Shown here piece by piece: positions 14,701-24,362 of a DNA stretch of 64,000 bases; the stretch's first letter is position 1; the number at the start of each line of letters is the position of its first letter. The translations under genes were made by a program, and so were the position numbers. Below the pieces are notes generated by a model that worked only from the letters and a program-made list of their open reading frames with translations, was not told where the DNA came from and ran no database searches. This DNA is from Glandiceps talaboti. Its lineage: Eukaryota; Hemichordata; Enteropneusta; Spengelidae. The stretch lies in the NCBI RefSeq assembly GCF_964340395.1, contig NC_135569.1:10926019-10990018 (forward strand). The letters run 5' to 3'.

Positions 14701-17127
14701 CATCGACCACTTGACTGCTTTAGTTTTCCTTGTGACGTTCTGCACCAATCACTAGACTGCTTTAGTTTACCCCATGTGACTTGTTCTGCACCAATCACTA
14801 GACTGCTTTAGTTTACCCCATGTGACTTGTTCTGCACCAATCACTAGACTGCTTTAGTTTATCCCATGTGACTTGTTCTGCACCAATCACTAGACTGCTT
14901 TAGTTTACCCCATGTGACTTGTTCTACACCAATCACTGAGCTGCTTTTCAGTTTATCCCTTGTGACTTGTTCTGCACCAATCATTGGACAGATTAAGTTT
15001 ATACCATGTGATTTGTTCTGCACCAATTACTGGACTGCTTTACCTTATCCCAAGTGACTGTTTGTACGACTGTCATAGGTTAGTGTTGTACAGCATATTA
15101 GCTAAACTCCAACTCAGTGTAAAGTTATAATAAGTTTTTGAAATTACAGGGGATTCTGGATCGGGAAATGTTCACTTCGTTCCTGGAGACGAATTGTGCT
15201 TGGAAAACTAGAATTGAACGGAACTGAAGACACAGAAGAAAATGAAAATATAAGTAAAATTTCAGGTAGACTATATCTTTTACGTTTATTATTATGAATA
15301 CTCTTATGGTATTATTGATTTATGCTGATATGATTATTAACACTTCTTGTGTAAAATGGAGATTGAGGTCGAAAGTTTCAAGTTTCAAACTTTTTGTAGG
15401 ACAAATCCTTTACAAAGTGAATTTTTATATATGTACTATGTAATATATACTCCAGAGAATGTGATTGTTAGCAAATCTTTGAAAACATGAAAGCCTTGCT
15501 AAACTGTGTCATCACATCTCACTATAAAACTTTGCTTGAATAGATAACATTAATGTGTGTGTAATGTTTACCAGATATACAAAATTGGAATCATGGTTTT
15601 GTTAACTCCATGTGACTTGTTCAACACCAATCACCATACTGGTTTAGTTTACCCCATGTGACTTGTCTTGCACCAATCACATAACTACTTTAGGTTTTAA
15701 ATACCCCATATGAATTGTTCTACACCAATCACTGGACTGCTTTAGTTTACCCCATGTGACTAGTCATGTACCAATCACAGAACTGCTGTAGGTTTACTCC
15801 ATGTGAATTGTTCTACACCAATTGCTGGACTGCTTTAGTTTACCCCATGTGACTTGTCTTGCACCAATCACAGAACTTCTGTAGGTTTACTCCATGTGAA
15901 TTGTTCTACATCAATCACTTGACTGCTTTAGTTTACCCCATGTGACTTGCCATGCACCAATCACAGCACTGCTTTTGATGCATATTTTTGATGTATTTTC
16001 TCTTTGCAGACAAAAGTACAGAGGAAAGTAATAAATGCAGTGGTAGTGAGGATTCAGAAGAAGAGGATTTAGATTTTAATGAAGATATTCTATGTGAACA
16101 TGGTAAGTACATTTAAATGACTCAGAATAAGGATTATCTGGCTCAAATTCTAATCCTAATCTTCTATTGATCTTTAAGTCAGTTTTGACTTTAAAGCTGT
16201 ACTAGCTGTAACTGGGGTTTTAGTTGTTATTCGATATGACAACCAAGAATATATTCACTGAAATTGTTATAATACTAATTATTAGACATTGTACATGTTA
16301 ATTAAAGGTATTTTTTTTTTATCTATAAGTAATATAAGTAATAAGTTGAAATTGTGATTCACTGGGGCACTTATTTTTGAGTGTGGTAAATAAAAAAAAA
16401 ATTTGAATAGATAGAGTATGCATACTGGTACACAAATATATTTACCCACAGATGATTCAATATCGTGGCCATATGGATGAAGATTGGGTATTTATTTTGG
16501 ATTTTTAATTTACAAAACAATTTTATCATGGCTTCCTACTTGAAAACTCACTGCGAAACAACATAGACAAAGTATGTGTTTGTATGTCAATACAGAGCAA
16601 AAAGCTAAAAAATGTGTACAAAAGTTTGTTATTGTACGTACAATAACAAACGTTTTATACATTTATTAATCTTTTGCAATCTATTGAGTTACAAACAAGG
16701 ACTTGGCATATGTTGTTTCACATTGATTTTCCAAGTAGGAAGCCATGATGAAATTGTTTTGTAAATTAAAAATCCAAAATAAATACCAAATCCTCATATG
16801 GCCACTGTAGAAAATGCATTCTAGTTGCCGCTAGTACAACTTTAATGATATTGATTGCATGGAAGAATCATTTGTAATCCGGTCTTTTCTTTGCTTTTTT
16901 ACCAGGCAACTTGACAACTGATGAGAGTTGTCGACGTCTGGTGTCCGACGAAGTCTGGTCCAGGTTTCAGTACTATTTTCCTGATGCCTCTCAGTTTACA
17001 TCAGATACAAAGCCATGTTTAGATTGTCAGGTATGTATGTGAGTATATGTGTGTGTGTGTGTATGTGTGGGCATATGTACATGCATGTGTGCATATGTGC
17101 GCACTTGTGGGCATGTGCATTTGTCTT

Positions 17128-17160
<33 letters not shown>

Positions 17161-20100
17161 ATGTATGTATGTATGTATGTATGTATGTATGTGTATGTAT
17201 GTGTGTATGTATGTATGTGTGTATGCATGTATGTATGGTATGTAATATGTGTGTATGTACACATGTGTATGTATGTGTGTGTGTATGTATGTATTATGTA
17301 TGTATGTATGTATGTATGTATGTATTATGTATTTATGTATGAATATGTACGGTATGTATGTATATATGTACATATATAAGAATGTACATGCGTGTGTGTA
17401 TTTGTGTGTGTGCGTGCATGCATGTATGTATGTATGCATGTATGTATGTATGTATGTATGTATGTATGTATGTATGTATGTATGTATGTATGTATGTATG
17501 TATGTATGTATGTATGTATGTATGTATGTATGTATGTATGTATGCATGCATGCATGTATGTATGTATGTATATATGTACTGGTATATACAACAGTGCATT
17601 GTATGTTTTATTAAATTGTGTTGAATAACTGAGTAAGTGATCTAATTTCTATTTTTGCAGATAACGGACAGAGCAGATGAAGAAAGTAGTGAACGACTTA
17701 AAAAGATTGCAAGTGAACATAAAACATTATTATCACAGTTATACCATGATAGAAACAGACCGTCATGGTTTAAAAGAGTAAGTCAGACATGTTTCTGTCT
17801 TCAGTTCACTTTAAACTTGTATTGATTACTGCTCTATTACATTGGTTTGGTATAAGTTCATTTCACTTTTGAATTCAGATAATATAACTTATCTAAATAA
17901 TTTAGCTTCATTCATTTATTTTGCAATGAAAAATAGAGAGGAATTTCCCTCTATGAACTGAAATGTTTGTATTACTGTTTGCTCTTTGAGCCTGTGGCCT
18001 TATTGTTATGAAATAAACTGATTGATTGAAACTGATTGGTATAAGTTACACAATATGTAATATCCCCTAGCATTCTCAGTGTTGCCAAAAAAAAACATCT
18101 GTAAGATAGAATTCATATGAAGTATCATATAGCATTTACAGCTAAAAAACAAAAAAACAATTGATTTGATGGCTTTTTTTTTGTTCTCTACACAGGATGT
18201 TAGTATTCTGTATGTTGTCACAAAGCATTTTGTAGAAGCATGGAGGAAATTTATCAAACAGCCACTGAAATCTACACCGGTAACTTCCATCAACAATGCT
18301 ATGTTTTTATGTGCTCATCATAGATTAATGTTTCATCCCAGTCTAACGGATCAACAGTGTATGGACATGTAAGTATTTAGAGTGAAATGTATTTATTTGG
18401 CAGTAAAAATTGTTAGAGAATACCACTCCTAAGAGCTTCTTTCCTTTGCATAAATAGTCATGAATTGAAAAAAAGAGTATTCTTTCTACAAGACGTGGAA
18501 TAAGCTCAGAATTTGGTAACTTTTGCGTTCTTTGAATTCCTTCAAAAGAGCTTATTGATTAACAAACTAATTTAAGTCATGAATATTCAGCGTAGTACAA
18601 CTTATGAATATTCATGTTTGCCAACCTATGATGCAATGGTGTTCCACTGAAAGGGCAACAGAGATGAAAAAGAATTTCAATTTGGTGTGTCTTGGAAACT
18701 GAGTGAAATTTATATGATGTGAAATCATGAAATGACTCTCCAGAACCCAAAGTTTATGAAAATACCTTTATTTCCTGGATTGACGTTCCCCTGTATCCAT
18801 ATCAAAGTACTGCCGAGATTAACACAAGAAAGCAGTTAGTACTTATTTCAATCATGGTGTTTGAGATGGAACGGATGTTTATTGTTATCTTTAGGCCACA
18901 GGCATTAAATGAAAACATGTATCACTGTAGTTCTGTTTCACTTGGAGAGTGATATCGAACACCTTGATATATGACCAAGTTATACCTAACACTTTGATGT
19001 CTGACCCAGAATGATATCTAACACTTACATTTGACCTTTGACCCAGAACAATATCTAACACTTTAATATTTGACCTTTGACCCAGAGTGATATCTAACTC
19101 TTCATTGTGTACAGGGTTTGCTATGTTTGGCCACATGAATGGGAAGTGTTGAAATCCCTGCTAACAGTTGATTATACGGTGGAAATAACTAGAATCACAG
19201 AGGATGAAGGAAAAACAAAGACATTTATATGTAATCCAGGTAAGATGAATTTTAGTTTGAGGATGATTTTGGTGCAGTGAAGATTTCCATGAAGCTAGCG
19301 GTATTTAAATAACAGTTATCATGTAACAATTCTTTAGGGTGCCCTCAGTGTTGGCAGAGATACTGGTATGTGCACTACAGAGTCAGTGAGTGCTTTCAAG
19401 TTCAACAGAGTTTACAGGGTTGTCCGATTGAAGTTATAACATTTGTATGGCCACAAAAATGAGTTGTTTCTGGTCATGGCATTGTGCTAAAAGTGGGGCA
19501 ACATTTTTTTTTTAATCACTGAGTCTGCTAAGACAGTCACTGATCATGCGCCTTGAAGAGCTTCCTTTTCCTTCACAGCATTTTAGGTTTACATTCAGTA
19601 CAGGTTAGGTAAACATCAATTGTTTGTTCTCCTGATATTAAATCATCTCCACCACAATGACAGCAAATGGCAGGAAACAGCAATGAGGAAAAACAGGGAA
19701 TTTCAACTGATGATGTGCATTCCAGATCTTATCTTTACTTCTCCACTTGCCGTCACACTAAAAGAAAAAAAAGACTGACATGCTGGTATCCAAGTTACAC
19801 ATGTGCTGGCCAGCAACAACTTTATTTTTGGTCTATGCAACACTTTTATATTTCATAAACTTCAAAATCAAAACTTGGCAGAATAGAAACTGATAAAGGA
19901 AAATGAAATAGAGATATTTCTTGTCTCCTTGAAATGTATTTTGATTGAATTCTGAGTGTTTTTGATTCCTTCTCTAACAGAGATCTGTGAAGAATGTATT
20001 GCACTCAAGTTAAGTAGAGATGAGATGGAAAGACGAGAATATACAGAGGGCGTTATTTACATCCGTAAATTGACAGACACAGAGAAACCTAACTTTGCTA

Positions 20101-23100
20101 TGCTTGAAAGTCTGGACTATGAAGGCGTAGATGTCAATGATGGCAGTTTTAAAGATAACAGTGACCCAGACTTTACACAGGTCAGTCACAATGACCTGGA
20201 CTTTACACAGGTCAGTTACAGTGACCCAGACTTTACTCATGTCAGTTACAGTGACCCAGACTTTACACTGCAGGTCTGTTAGTGACCAAGACTTTACACT
20301 GCAGGTCTGTTAGTGACCCAGACTTTACACTGCAGGTCTGTTACAGTGACCCAGACTTTACACTACAGGTCTTTTACAGTGACCAAGACTTTACACAGGT
20401 CAGTCACAATGACCTGGACTTTACACAGGTCAGTTACAGTGACCCAGACTTTACTTATGTCAGTTACAGTGACCCAGACTTTACACTGCAGGTCTGTTAG
20501 TGACCCAGACTTTACACTGCAGGTCTGTTACAGTGACCCAGACTTTACACTGCAGGTCTTTTACAGTGACTCAAATATTACACATGTCAGCTACAATGAC
20601 CCAGACTTTACACATATCAGTTACAGTGACCCAGACTTTATACAGGTCAGTTTCAGTGACCCAGACGTTACACAGGTCAGTTCCAGTGACGCAGACTTTA
20701 CACTGCAGGTCTGTTACAGTGACCCAGACTTTACACAGGTCAGCTACAGTGACCCAGACTTTACACTGCAGGTCTGTTACAGTGACCCAGACTTTACACA
20801 GGTCAGCTACAGTGACCCAGACTTTACACAGGTTAGTTACAGTGACCCAGACTTTACACAGGTCAGTTACAGTGACCCAGACTTTACACAGGTCAGTTAT
20901 AGTGACCCAGACTATACACATGTCAACTACAATACAAAACACTTCCTTTTATTAGCGAGCACACTGCTACATGTGGTTTGTTAGTCTAGTGTAATTATTA
21001 GCGATCACACTGCTACGTGGTACGTGGTATGTTATCGTAGTGTGGTGATTCCAACGTAATGTTTACTTGTCTTACAGAGCAACAAGACCAAGAAGAATGG
21101 CTTGAGTGTAGATAAACAAAGAAGGAGAAGTTCAAGACACAGACGAACAAGGGGAGAAAAACAAATTACAGTATCTGCCTCAGATACACTCAAAGAATTG
21201 AAACTAAAGGTAAGCATGGTGTAAAAGTGTCCATGTTGGAGGCATTCTACGTAAAGTAAAATTCTTGCCATTGTCTACAAGGGTTCGTAAGTATAACAAA
21301 TGGAATCATCGGCAATTGGTAACTTGCGATAGGCTCTACATTGCTGTTATACTAAATTTGAATGAATTCAATATTAAAGGTCCAGTCAGACATTACTTCT
21401 GCTTTTACTCTTGTTACTGATTACTACAAAGTTAAATATGATTTGGGTGACAAAATAGCACCTTGGTAAATTTTTCAATTTTTCAGTTTTGTGAAGAACC
21501 TCTCTACTGCACTTGACATGTGTTCAGCCATAGGCATTTCCTGCAAGGGTTTATGGGAAAACCTGTAATGGGTACATCACAATCTAGTTGTCATGACACC
21601 CTTCTTCTCTGTCTATTCATCGATATTCAGATAATGAATGAATTTAGTGTAGCACCATTTGATCAGCATCTAATAATTGAAGATGGAAGTTACTTGACGC
21701 GAGAAACTGCCACCTTGGGTGACCTTGGGGTGACCCCTGGAGATGTTCTCTACCTGAAAGTGGATTTACCGTGTGAGGATCCTCTATTTATGGACGAGAT
21801 CATGAAAGGTAAAGAATTTGATTTATTCCTATTTTGTTCCAGTTGAGCTCAAAAGTCACTTGTGGATTGTGATCATGTGTATATGAGATCAATCTGATTA
21901 AAATCCGATGTAGTGTACACTTCTTTTTGGCTGTTACAGTTACTGTCGTTTGTTCTTTTGTGAGCGCTCGTTGCATACATCTGACATAATACCTTGGTTG
22001 GTTGGTTGGTTGGTTGGTTGGTTGGTTGGTTGGTTGGTTGGTTGGTTGGTTGGTTGGTTGGTTGGTTGGTTGGTTGGTTGGTTGGTTGGTTGGTTGGTTG
22101 GTTGGTTGGTTGGTTGGTTGGTTGGTTGGTTGGTTGGTTGGTTGGTTGGTTGGTTGGTTGGTTGGTTGGTTGGTTGGTTGGTTGGTTGGTTGGTTGGTTG
22201 GTTGGTTGGTTGGTTGGTTGGTTAAAAAGAAAAAAAAAATTAAAAAGTAAGTGTATGTGTATATGTTGGTGATACTTTCAATTCATAATGATACTTTAAC
22301 AGTCTGAATGACTTAGAAATGACAAAAAGGGAAAAAAAATCAAAATCAACTTTGGCCATTTGTTTAAAGTTCTCAAATTCCAGTATAATTCTTGAAACTC
22401 AAGAATCATGATGTATCTTATCATTAATTATGACTCGTGACAATCTTATGTTATCAAATGTGTAATACTTTTTGTCAGTCGAACACTTCAGAGCTAATCA
22501 AAACTTGTAATTTAGTATCTTATGATTTGATTTCAGTCTTTATTGCGTTTTACTTCAAACTGCAATTCAGTACCTCCATGATCTAATCGTAAGTTTTAAC
22601 TGTGACATGGTATAAGTAATAGTATTGTTTATCTGATTATTTTGCAGCAGGTGCCCCAGAAGAAGGGTTCAAAGGTAGGTCAATGTGTATGTCAATCATT
22701 GTCTGTTGACCAATCAAAGAATGCCTTGGTAGGTCACTGTGTGTCAATAAAAGTCAGTCGACCAATCAAAGGATGTTTAGGTAGGTCACTGTCAATAAAA
22801 GTCAGTCGACCAATCAAGGAATGATTTGGTAGGTCAATGTTTGTCAATAAAAGTTTGTTGACCAATCAAAGGATGCATTGGTAGGTCAGTATGTGTCTAT
22901 CTGTTGATGCCTTTGTAGATCAGTATGTGTCAATCAATATCTGTTGACCAATCAAAGGATGCCTTGGTAGATCATTGTGTGTCAGTCAGTTTCTGTCGAC
23001 CAATAAATTGAAGAGGTGGTAGGTCTCTCTGTGCCAATCAATTTAGACTATAAAAATGTAAACTTGAAAGCACTAACAATTGAGTTTTTATATCTCAGCA

Positions 23101-23289
23101 ATTTGTGTGTACATTTTACATGTTCTATGACCATGTCAGACAAGCAGAGAGTAACCAGAGTGAATCAAAGGTCAAAGGACCTTGCTGTTTTGAAAAAATG
23201 CAGAGACAGTGATAGTTAATTATATTCTGAAATAATTAAGAATATCCACAATATTCTTTGTTACAGGGACTGGACTTGTGAGAAGTTAA
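841..23289 (+). CDS. USP48: USP48, ubiquitin carboxyl-terminal hydrolase 48 (27 exons, complete)
   Basis: Cysteine deubiquitinase that removes ubiquitin from nuclear substrates (family knowledge). Exons: 841-974, 2145-2265, 3120-3179, 3360-3435, 4075-4245, 5152-5266, 5924-5981, 6626-6750, 7961-8203, 8838-8920, 10398-10580, 11738-11839, 12604-12722, 13127-13202, 14032-14189, 14341-14501, 15150-15265, 16010-16102, 16906-17030, 17661-17777, 18196-18368, 19115-19239, 19981-20180, 21078-21209, 21631-21808, 22648-22674, 23267-23289. All junctions are GT/AG and phases agree, giving about 1,097 residues (human 1,035). Seen: Cys box [10 protein letters not shown] (Cys98 from this start), [18 protein letters not shown], zinc-ribbon cysteines in exon 9, His box YSGHYIAH (His about 418), [12 protein letters not shown], then DUSP-like segments ([34 protein letters not shown]) and a C-terminal ubiquitin-like domain (FSVAPFDQH). 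The ATG at 841 aligns with the human start; an in-frame ATG at 817 would add eight residues. Exon 5 is a low-complexity insertion. Exon 23 ends in a splice-donor minisatellite. Exact splice choices at exons 23 and 26 are uncertain; the family call is secure. Confidence 0.95.
2318..2755. repeat. Compound microsatellite in USP48 intron 2
   Basis: Runs in order: (GTAAG/GTAAT)n at about 2325-2380, (AAAAC)n at about 2415-2436, (ATACA)n at about 2466-2495, then (GTAT)n grading into (GT)n up to 2755. Each block is a different short repeat. Open frames here are repeat translations only. Confidence 0.95.
4075..4245 (+). other. USP48 exon 5: Ser/Thr/Gly-rich insertion with poly-Gly run
   Basis: This 171-nt exon adds about 57 residues between the Cys box and the following catalytic-core segment. 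It contains [15 protein letters not shown], encoded by AGT repeats followed by GGT repeats, then Ser/Thr/Asn-rich sequence. Human USP48 has only a short linker here. The trinucleotide run at about 4137-4172 is probably length-polymorphic. Phases at both ends (1 in, 1 out) fit the neighbouring exons, so it is most likely coding despite its composition. Confidence 0.75.
4410..5040. repeat. About 60-bp degenerate tandem array, USP48 intron 5
   Basis: About nine to ten diverged units built on CATAGAACTCTGCATATTT, CCAAGAACTCTACAAATCTA and ACATAATGTAA. Unit length varies by several bases and divergence is high, so this is an older array. It fills most of intron 5. Confidence 0.85.
5671..5745. repeat. 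(GTCT)n/(GT)n microsatellite
   Basis: Simple repeat in USP48 intron 6, about 180 bp upstream of exon 7. Confidence 0.9.
6270..6590. repeat. Dispersed repeat in USP48 intron 7 with copies elsewhere
   Basis: 6270-6410 matches 32675-32815 (shared GACACAAACTAAAACTATTG and GTTGATACAACAGTGATAAG). 6440-6590 matches 13610-13745 (shared TGTAATCTACCACAT and flanks). The two halves may be the two ends of one non-autonomous element. No coding capacity and no clear target duplication were seen. Confidence 0.6.
7170..7550. mobile_element. Nested inverted-repeat (fold-back) element, USP48 intron 8
   Basis: Inner palindrome: arms about 7176-7222 and 7266-7312 (CCACCCCCTGGGGATGGTAT, then TTTTGACCAGTGAAC and its complement) with a loop of about 40 bp. 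An outer inverted pair TATTATACCAGTATATTGA (about 7320-7340) and its complement (about 7528-7548) brackets the next 190 bp. No transposase frame, so a MITE-like non-autonomous element. Confidence 0.7.
8318..8720. repeat. (CATA)n microsatellite, USP48 intron 9
   Basis: About 400 bp of CATA repeats with CACA and TATA interruptions. The many open frames here on both strands (YIHTYIHT- or CMYVCMYV-type) are repeat translations, not genes. Confidence 0.97.
9050..9600. repeat. Two linked tandem arrays, USP48 intron 10
   Basis: Left part: about 70-bp units around AGTGAACACTAATAAGTGTA and GTTTCCTATGGTTTCTGCAT. Right part: about 115-bp units around GTAAACACTAACCTGTAATG and ATGTGATAGAATAAGTTTTT, three copies. 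The two unit types share the CAGCCAGTAAACACTAA junction. Confidence 0.85.
9700..10320. repeat. 72-bp tandem array, USP48 intron 10
   Basis: About eight and a half units with consensus parts GATAAAACGCTTGCGTAATC, TTGTAAAACTTGCATACATT, TCTAGATAGTATACTGTTAT and TTTGGTAACAGA. Units differ at a few positions each. It ends about 80 bp before exon 11. Confidence 0.9.
10795..10895 (-). mobile_element. Possible LINE 3' tail
   Basis: On the minus strand this reads TTTGTGGAAATAAATTTCAA followed by a short ATTCAATCCAATTCA run, the kind of 3' end seen in CR1/L2-like LINEs. No coding part accompanies it. Similarity is by eye only. Confidence 0.35.
11221..11446. mobile_element. 225-bp non-autonomous repeat, copy 1 (USP48 intron 11)
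   Basis: Matches the reverse complement of 23772-23994 along its whole length, including GGTGGTTTTACCCAAGGATG, GCGCTATCTACAATATCAT and GGGCTTTGCCTAGTTATGAT. No open frame. A short interspersed or MITE-type element. Confidence 0.8.
12037..12490. repeat. 41-bp tandem array, USP48 intron 12
   Basis: About eleven units of AAAATGGCCACCGATTACAG plus TGTTAATTCTATAGGAAATAC. Units are highly similar, so the array is young. It ends about 110 bp before exon 13. Confidence 0.95.
13758..13886. mobile_element. Short hairpin element, USP48 intron 14
   Basis: Ends TGTCAGGGGTGTACTACAAT and its near complement CATTGTACTACACCCCTGAC about 80 bp apart. A related TATACTACAATGGG motif lies near 2045. A small MITE-like fold-back without coding capacity. 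Confidence 0.55.
14578..15058. repeat. 46-bp tandem array in USP48 intron 16
   Basis: About ten units of CCCCATGTGACTTGTTCTGC, ACCAATCACTAGACTGCTTT and AGTTTA. The same unit forms a second array in the next intron (15600-15975), so two related arrays flank exon 17. Confidence 0.93.
15600..15975. repeat. 46-bp tandem array in USP48 intron 17
   Basis: About eight units of the same consensus as 14578-15058, with alternating variants (TGTGAATTGTTCTACACCAA and TGTGACTTGTCTTGCACCAA) that suggest a two-unit higher-order period of about 92 bp. It ends about 35 bp before exon 18. Confidence 0.92.
16465..16806. mobile_element. TTAA-type fold-back MITE, copy A (USP48 intron 18)
   Basis: Almost the whole 340 bp is one inverted repeat: left GTGGCCATATGGATGAAGAT, TATTTATTTTGGATTTTTAA; right their complements ending CCTCATATGGCCAC; centre TTGTTATTGTACGTACAATAA. 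No coding frame. Same family as copies at 29632, 33291, 38189, 39610, 42237 and 48535. TTAA is not obvious at this copy's ends. Confidence 0.9.
17031..17575. repeat. (GTAT)n microsatellite beginning at the USP48 exon 19 donor
   Basis: The 5' splice site CAG|GTATGTATGTGAG is itself the first repeat of about 545 bp of GTAT/GT repeats, so the donor is continuous with the microsatellite. All open frames on both strands here are repeat translations. Confidence 0.95.
17930..18045 (+). mobile_element. Possible LINE 3' tail
   Basis: CTCTTTGAGCCTGTGGCCTT followed by ATGAAATAAACTGATTGATT resembles the 3' ends of CR1/L2-like retroposons with short terminal repeats. It lies in USP48 intron 20. No coding part seen. 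Confidence 0.4.
18560..18800. repeat. Dispersed repeat with copies at about 25745-26000 and 49350-49565
   Basis: All three copies share CATGAATATTCA near one end and AATCATGAAATGACTCTCCA, then TATGAAAA...TTTCCTGGA at the other. They are 210-260 bp with no open frame, so a short non-autonomous element (SINE or MITE type). Confidence 0.65.
20151..20930 (+). repeat. 30-bp minisatellite made from the USP48 exon 23 end plus its 5' splice site
   Basis: About 26 units with consensus peptide [10 protein letters not shown]. The first unit is the authentic coding end of exon 23 (human has DPDFNQ at this place) followed by CAG|GTCAGT. Every further unit repeats coding tail and donor. A variant unit of about 33 bp reads ...CTGCAG|GTCTGT. 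Donor-like sites in phase 0 occur at 20180, 20210, 20240 (weaker, CAT|GTCAGT) and 20273. A TAG in the exon 23 frame follows at 20280-20282. The long open frames within the array are by-products of the repeat. Confidence 0.9.
21994..22223. repeat. (GGTT)n microsatellite, USP48 intron 25
   Basis: About 57 perfect GGTT units (230 bp), with all the G on the USP48 sense strand. The runs of paired G could form two-tier quadruplexes in DNA or pre-mRNA. Open frames of VGWL repeats are artefacts. Confidence 0.98.
22675..23035 (+). repeat. About 50-bp tandem array starting at the USP48 exon 26 donor
   Basis: About seven degenerate units, each with GGTAGGTCA/AGATCA, a stretch like GTGTCAATAAAAGTCAGTCG and ACCAATCAAAGGATG. 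The first GTAGGT is the 5' splice site of exon 26 (22674|22675). Later units repeat a donor-like TTG|GTAGGT or TAG|GTAGGT. The array fills the first two thirds of intron 26. Confidence 0.85.
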
Positions 23290-23329
23290 TGAAAGATTGG
23301 AGAAAAAATACATTAGCCACAATCTGCCT

Positions 23330-24110
23330 ATATACCGAAAGTTACAGTATTTTCAGTTGAGATGTTTACCTGTGTACTGGCTTTATCTATGATACTCAGA
23401 ACGTGAAGCTCTACACAAAGTAAAGATAGACACACATGAAAATTTCAACTTCTGTAATATATTGCTATAAGTTATCAATGGACACTGAAGTACTTACACT
23501 CATTATTTTCAGTTGAAATACTTACCTCTGTACTTGCTTTAATACCTATGATACTCAGAAAGCTGTAGGTAAAGTAAAAGATTAGACACACATCAAAAAC
23601 TTTTCTGTAATATGTTGCTATAAGTTATCAATGGACACTGAAGTGATTACACTCAATATTTTCATTTGAGATGTTTACCTCTGTACTTGCTTTACCTATG
23701 ATACTCAGAAAGCTGTAGGCAAAGTAAAATAGACACAAATGAAAAACTTCAGTATATGTTGCTATAAGCTAATATCATAACTAGGCAAAGCCCATAAGAT
23801 CGTGCAGGGTATATTCATTTTTCACCAGCTGCCTCATGATGATATTGTAGATAGCGCCCTCTGGAGAATGTGCATAGTATATAGAACGCACATGCATAGT
23901 CATTGTGCCGCAATGCATCCTTGGGTAAAACCACCAAAAAAACATCGCATAGTATGTAGGACGCGCATGTGTAATAGTCGTTGAGCCGCTGCGCAAGCTA
24001 TTAATGGATACTGAAGTATAAATTACACTCAATATTTTCAGTTGAGATGTTTACCTGTGTACTGGCTTTATCTATGATACTCAGAAAGTGAAGCTATAGG
24101 CAAAGTAAGG
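23330..24110. repeat. About 180-190-bp tandem array downstream of USP48
   Basis: Three to four units containing TCAGTTGAGATGTTTACCTG, CTTTATCTATGATACTCAGA and TATAAGTTATCAATGGACAC. One unit is split by the 225-bp element at 23772-23994. The array starts about 40 bp after the USP48 stop, so it is probably part of the 3' UTR or immediate flank. Confidence 0.85.
23772..23994. mobile_element. 225-bp non-autonomous repeat, copy 2, inserted in a tandem array
   Basis: Inverted relative to the copy at 11221-11446. It interrupts a tandem unit that elsewhere reads TATAAGTTATCAATGG, and is flanked by a 6-bp direct repeat AAGCTA (about 23766-23771 and 23995-24000), which looks like a target-site duplication. 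Confidence 0.75.
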
Positions 24111-24362
24111 TATAAACCGGTATACCGGTATTTCCATCGGTAGGCAGATAGTTCATAGATATTACCTCCTATTTTTCACATTTGATCAGCTACTGTTAAA
24201 ATTAGCTACATCCCTGTTTGTGTTGACGACAATATGTATAGATACTGTTAGAATTATTGCAGTGATGAACTATGTACAGTAGTGGAATCACAGATTGAAT
24301 CAGTACATATTGGCTTTTTATAGTAGTAAGTACATAACTAGGGTTAGATAAAAGATGTAATG

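Noticed and set aside
20313-20984. A 223-codon open frame ([12 protein letters not shown] repeats) as a separate repetitive gene
   Set aside because: It is the minisatellite derived from USP48 exon 23 and its donor. The start ATG is arbitrary, and no independent promoter or domain is seen.
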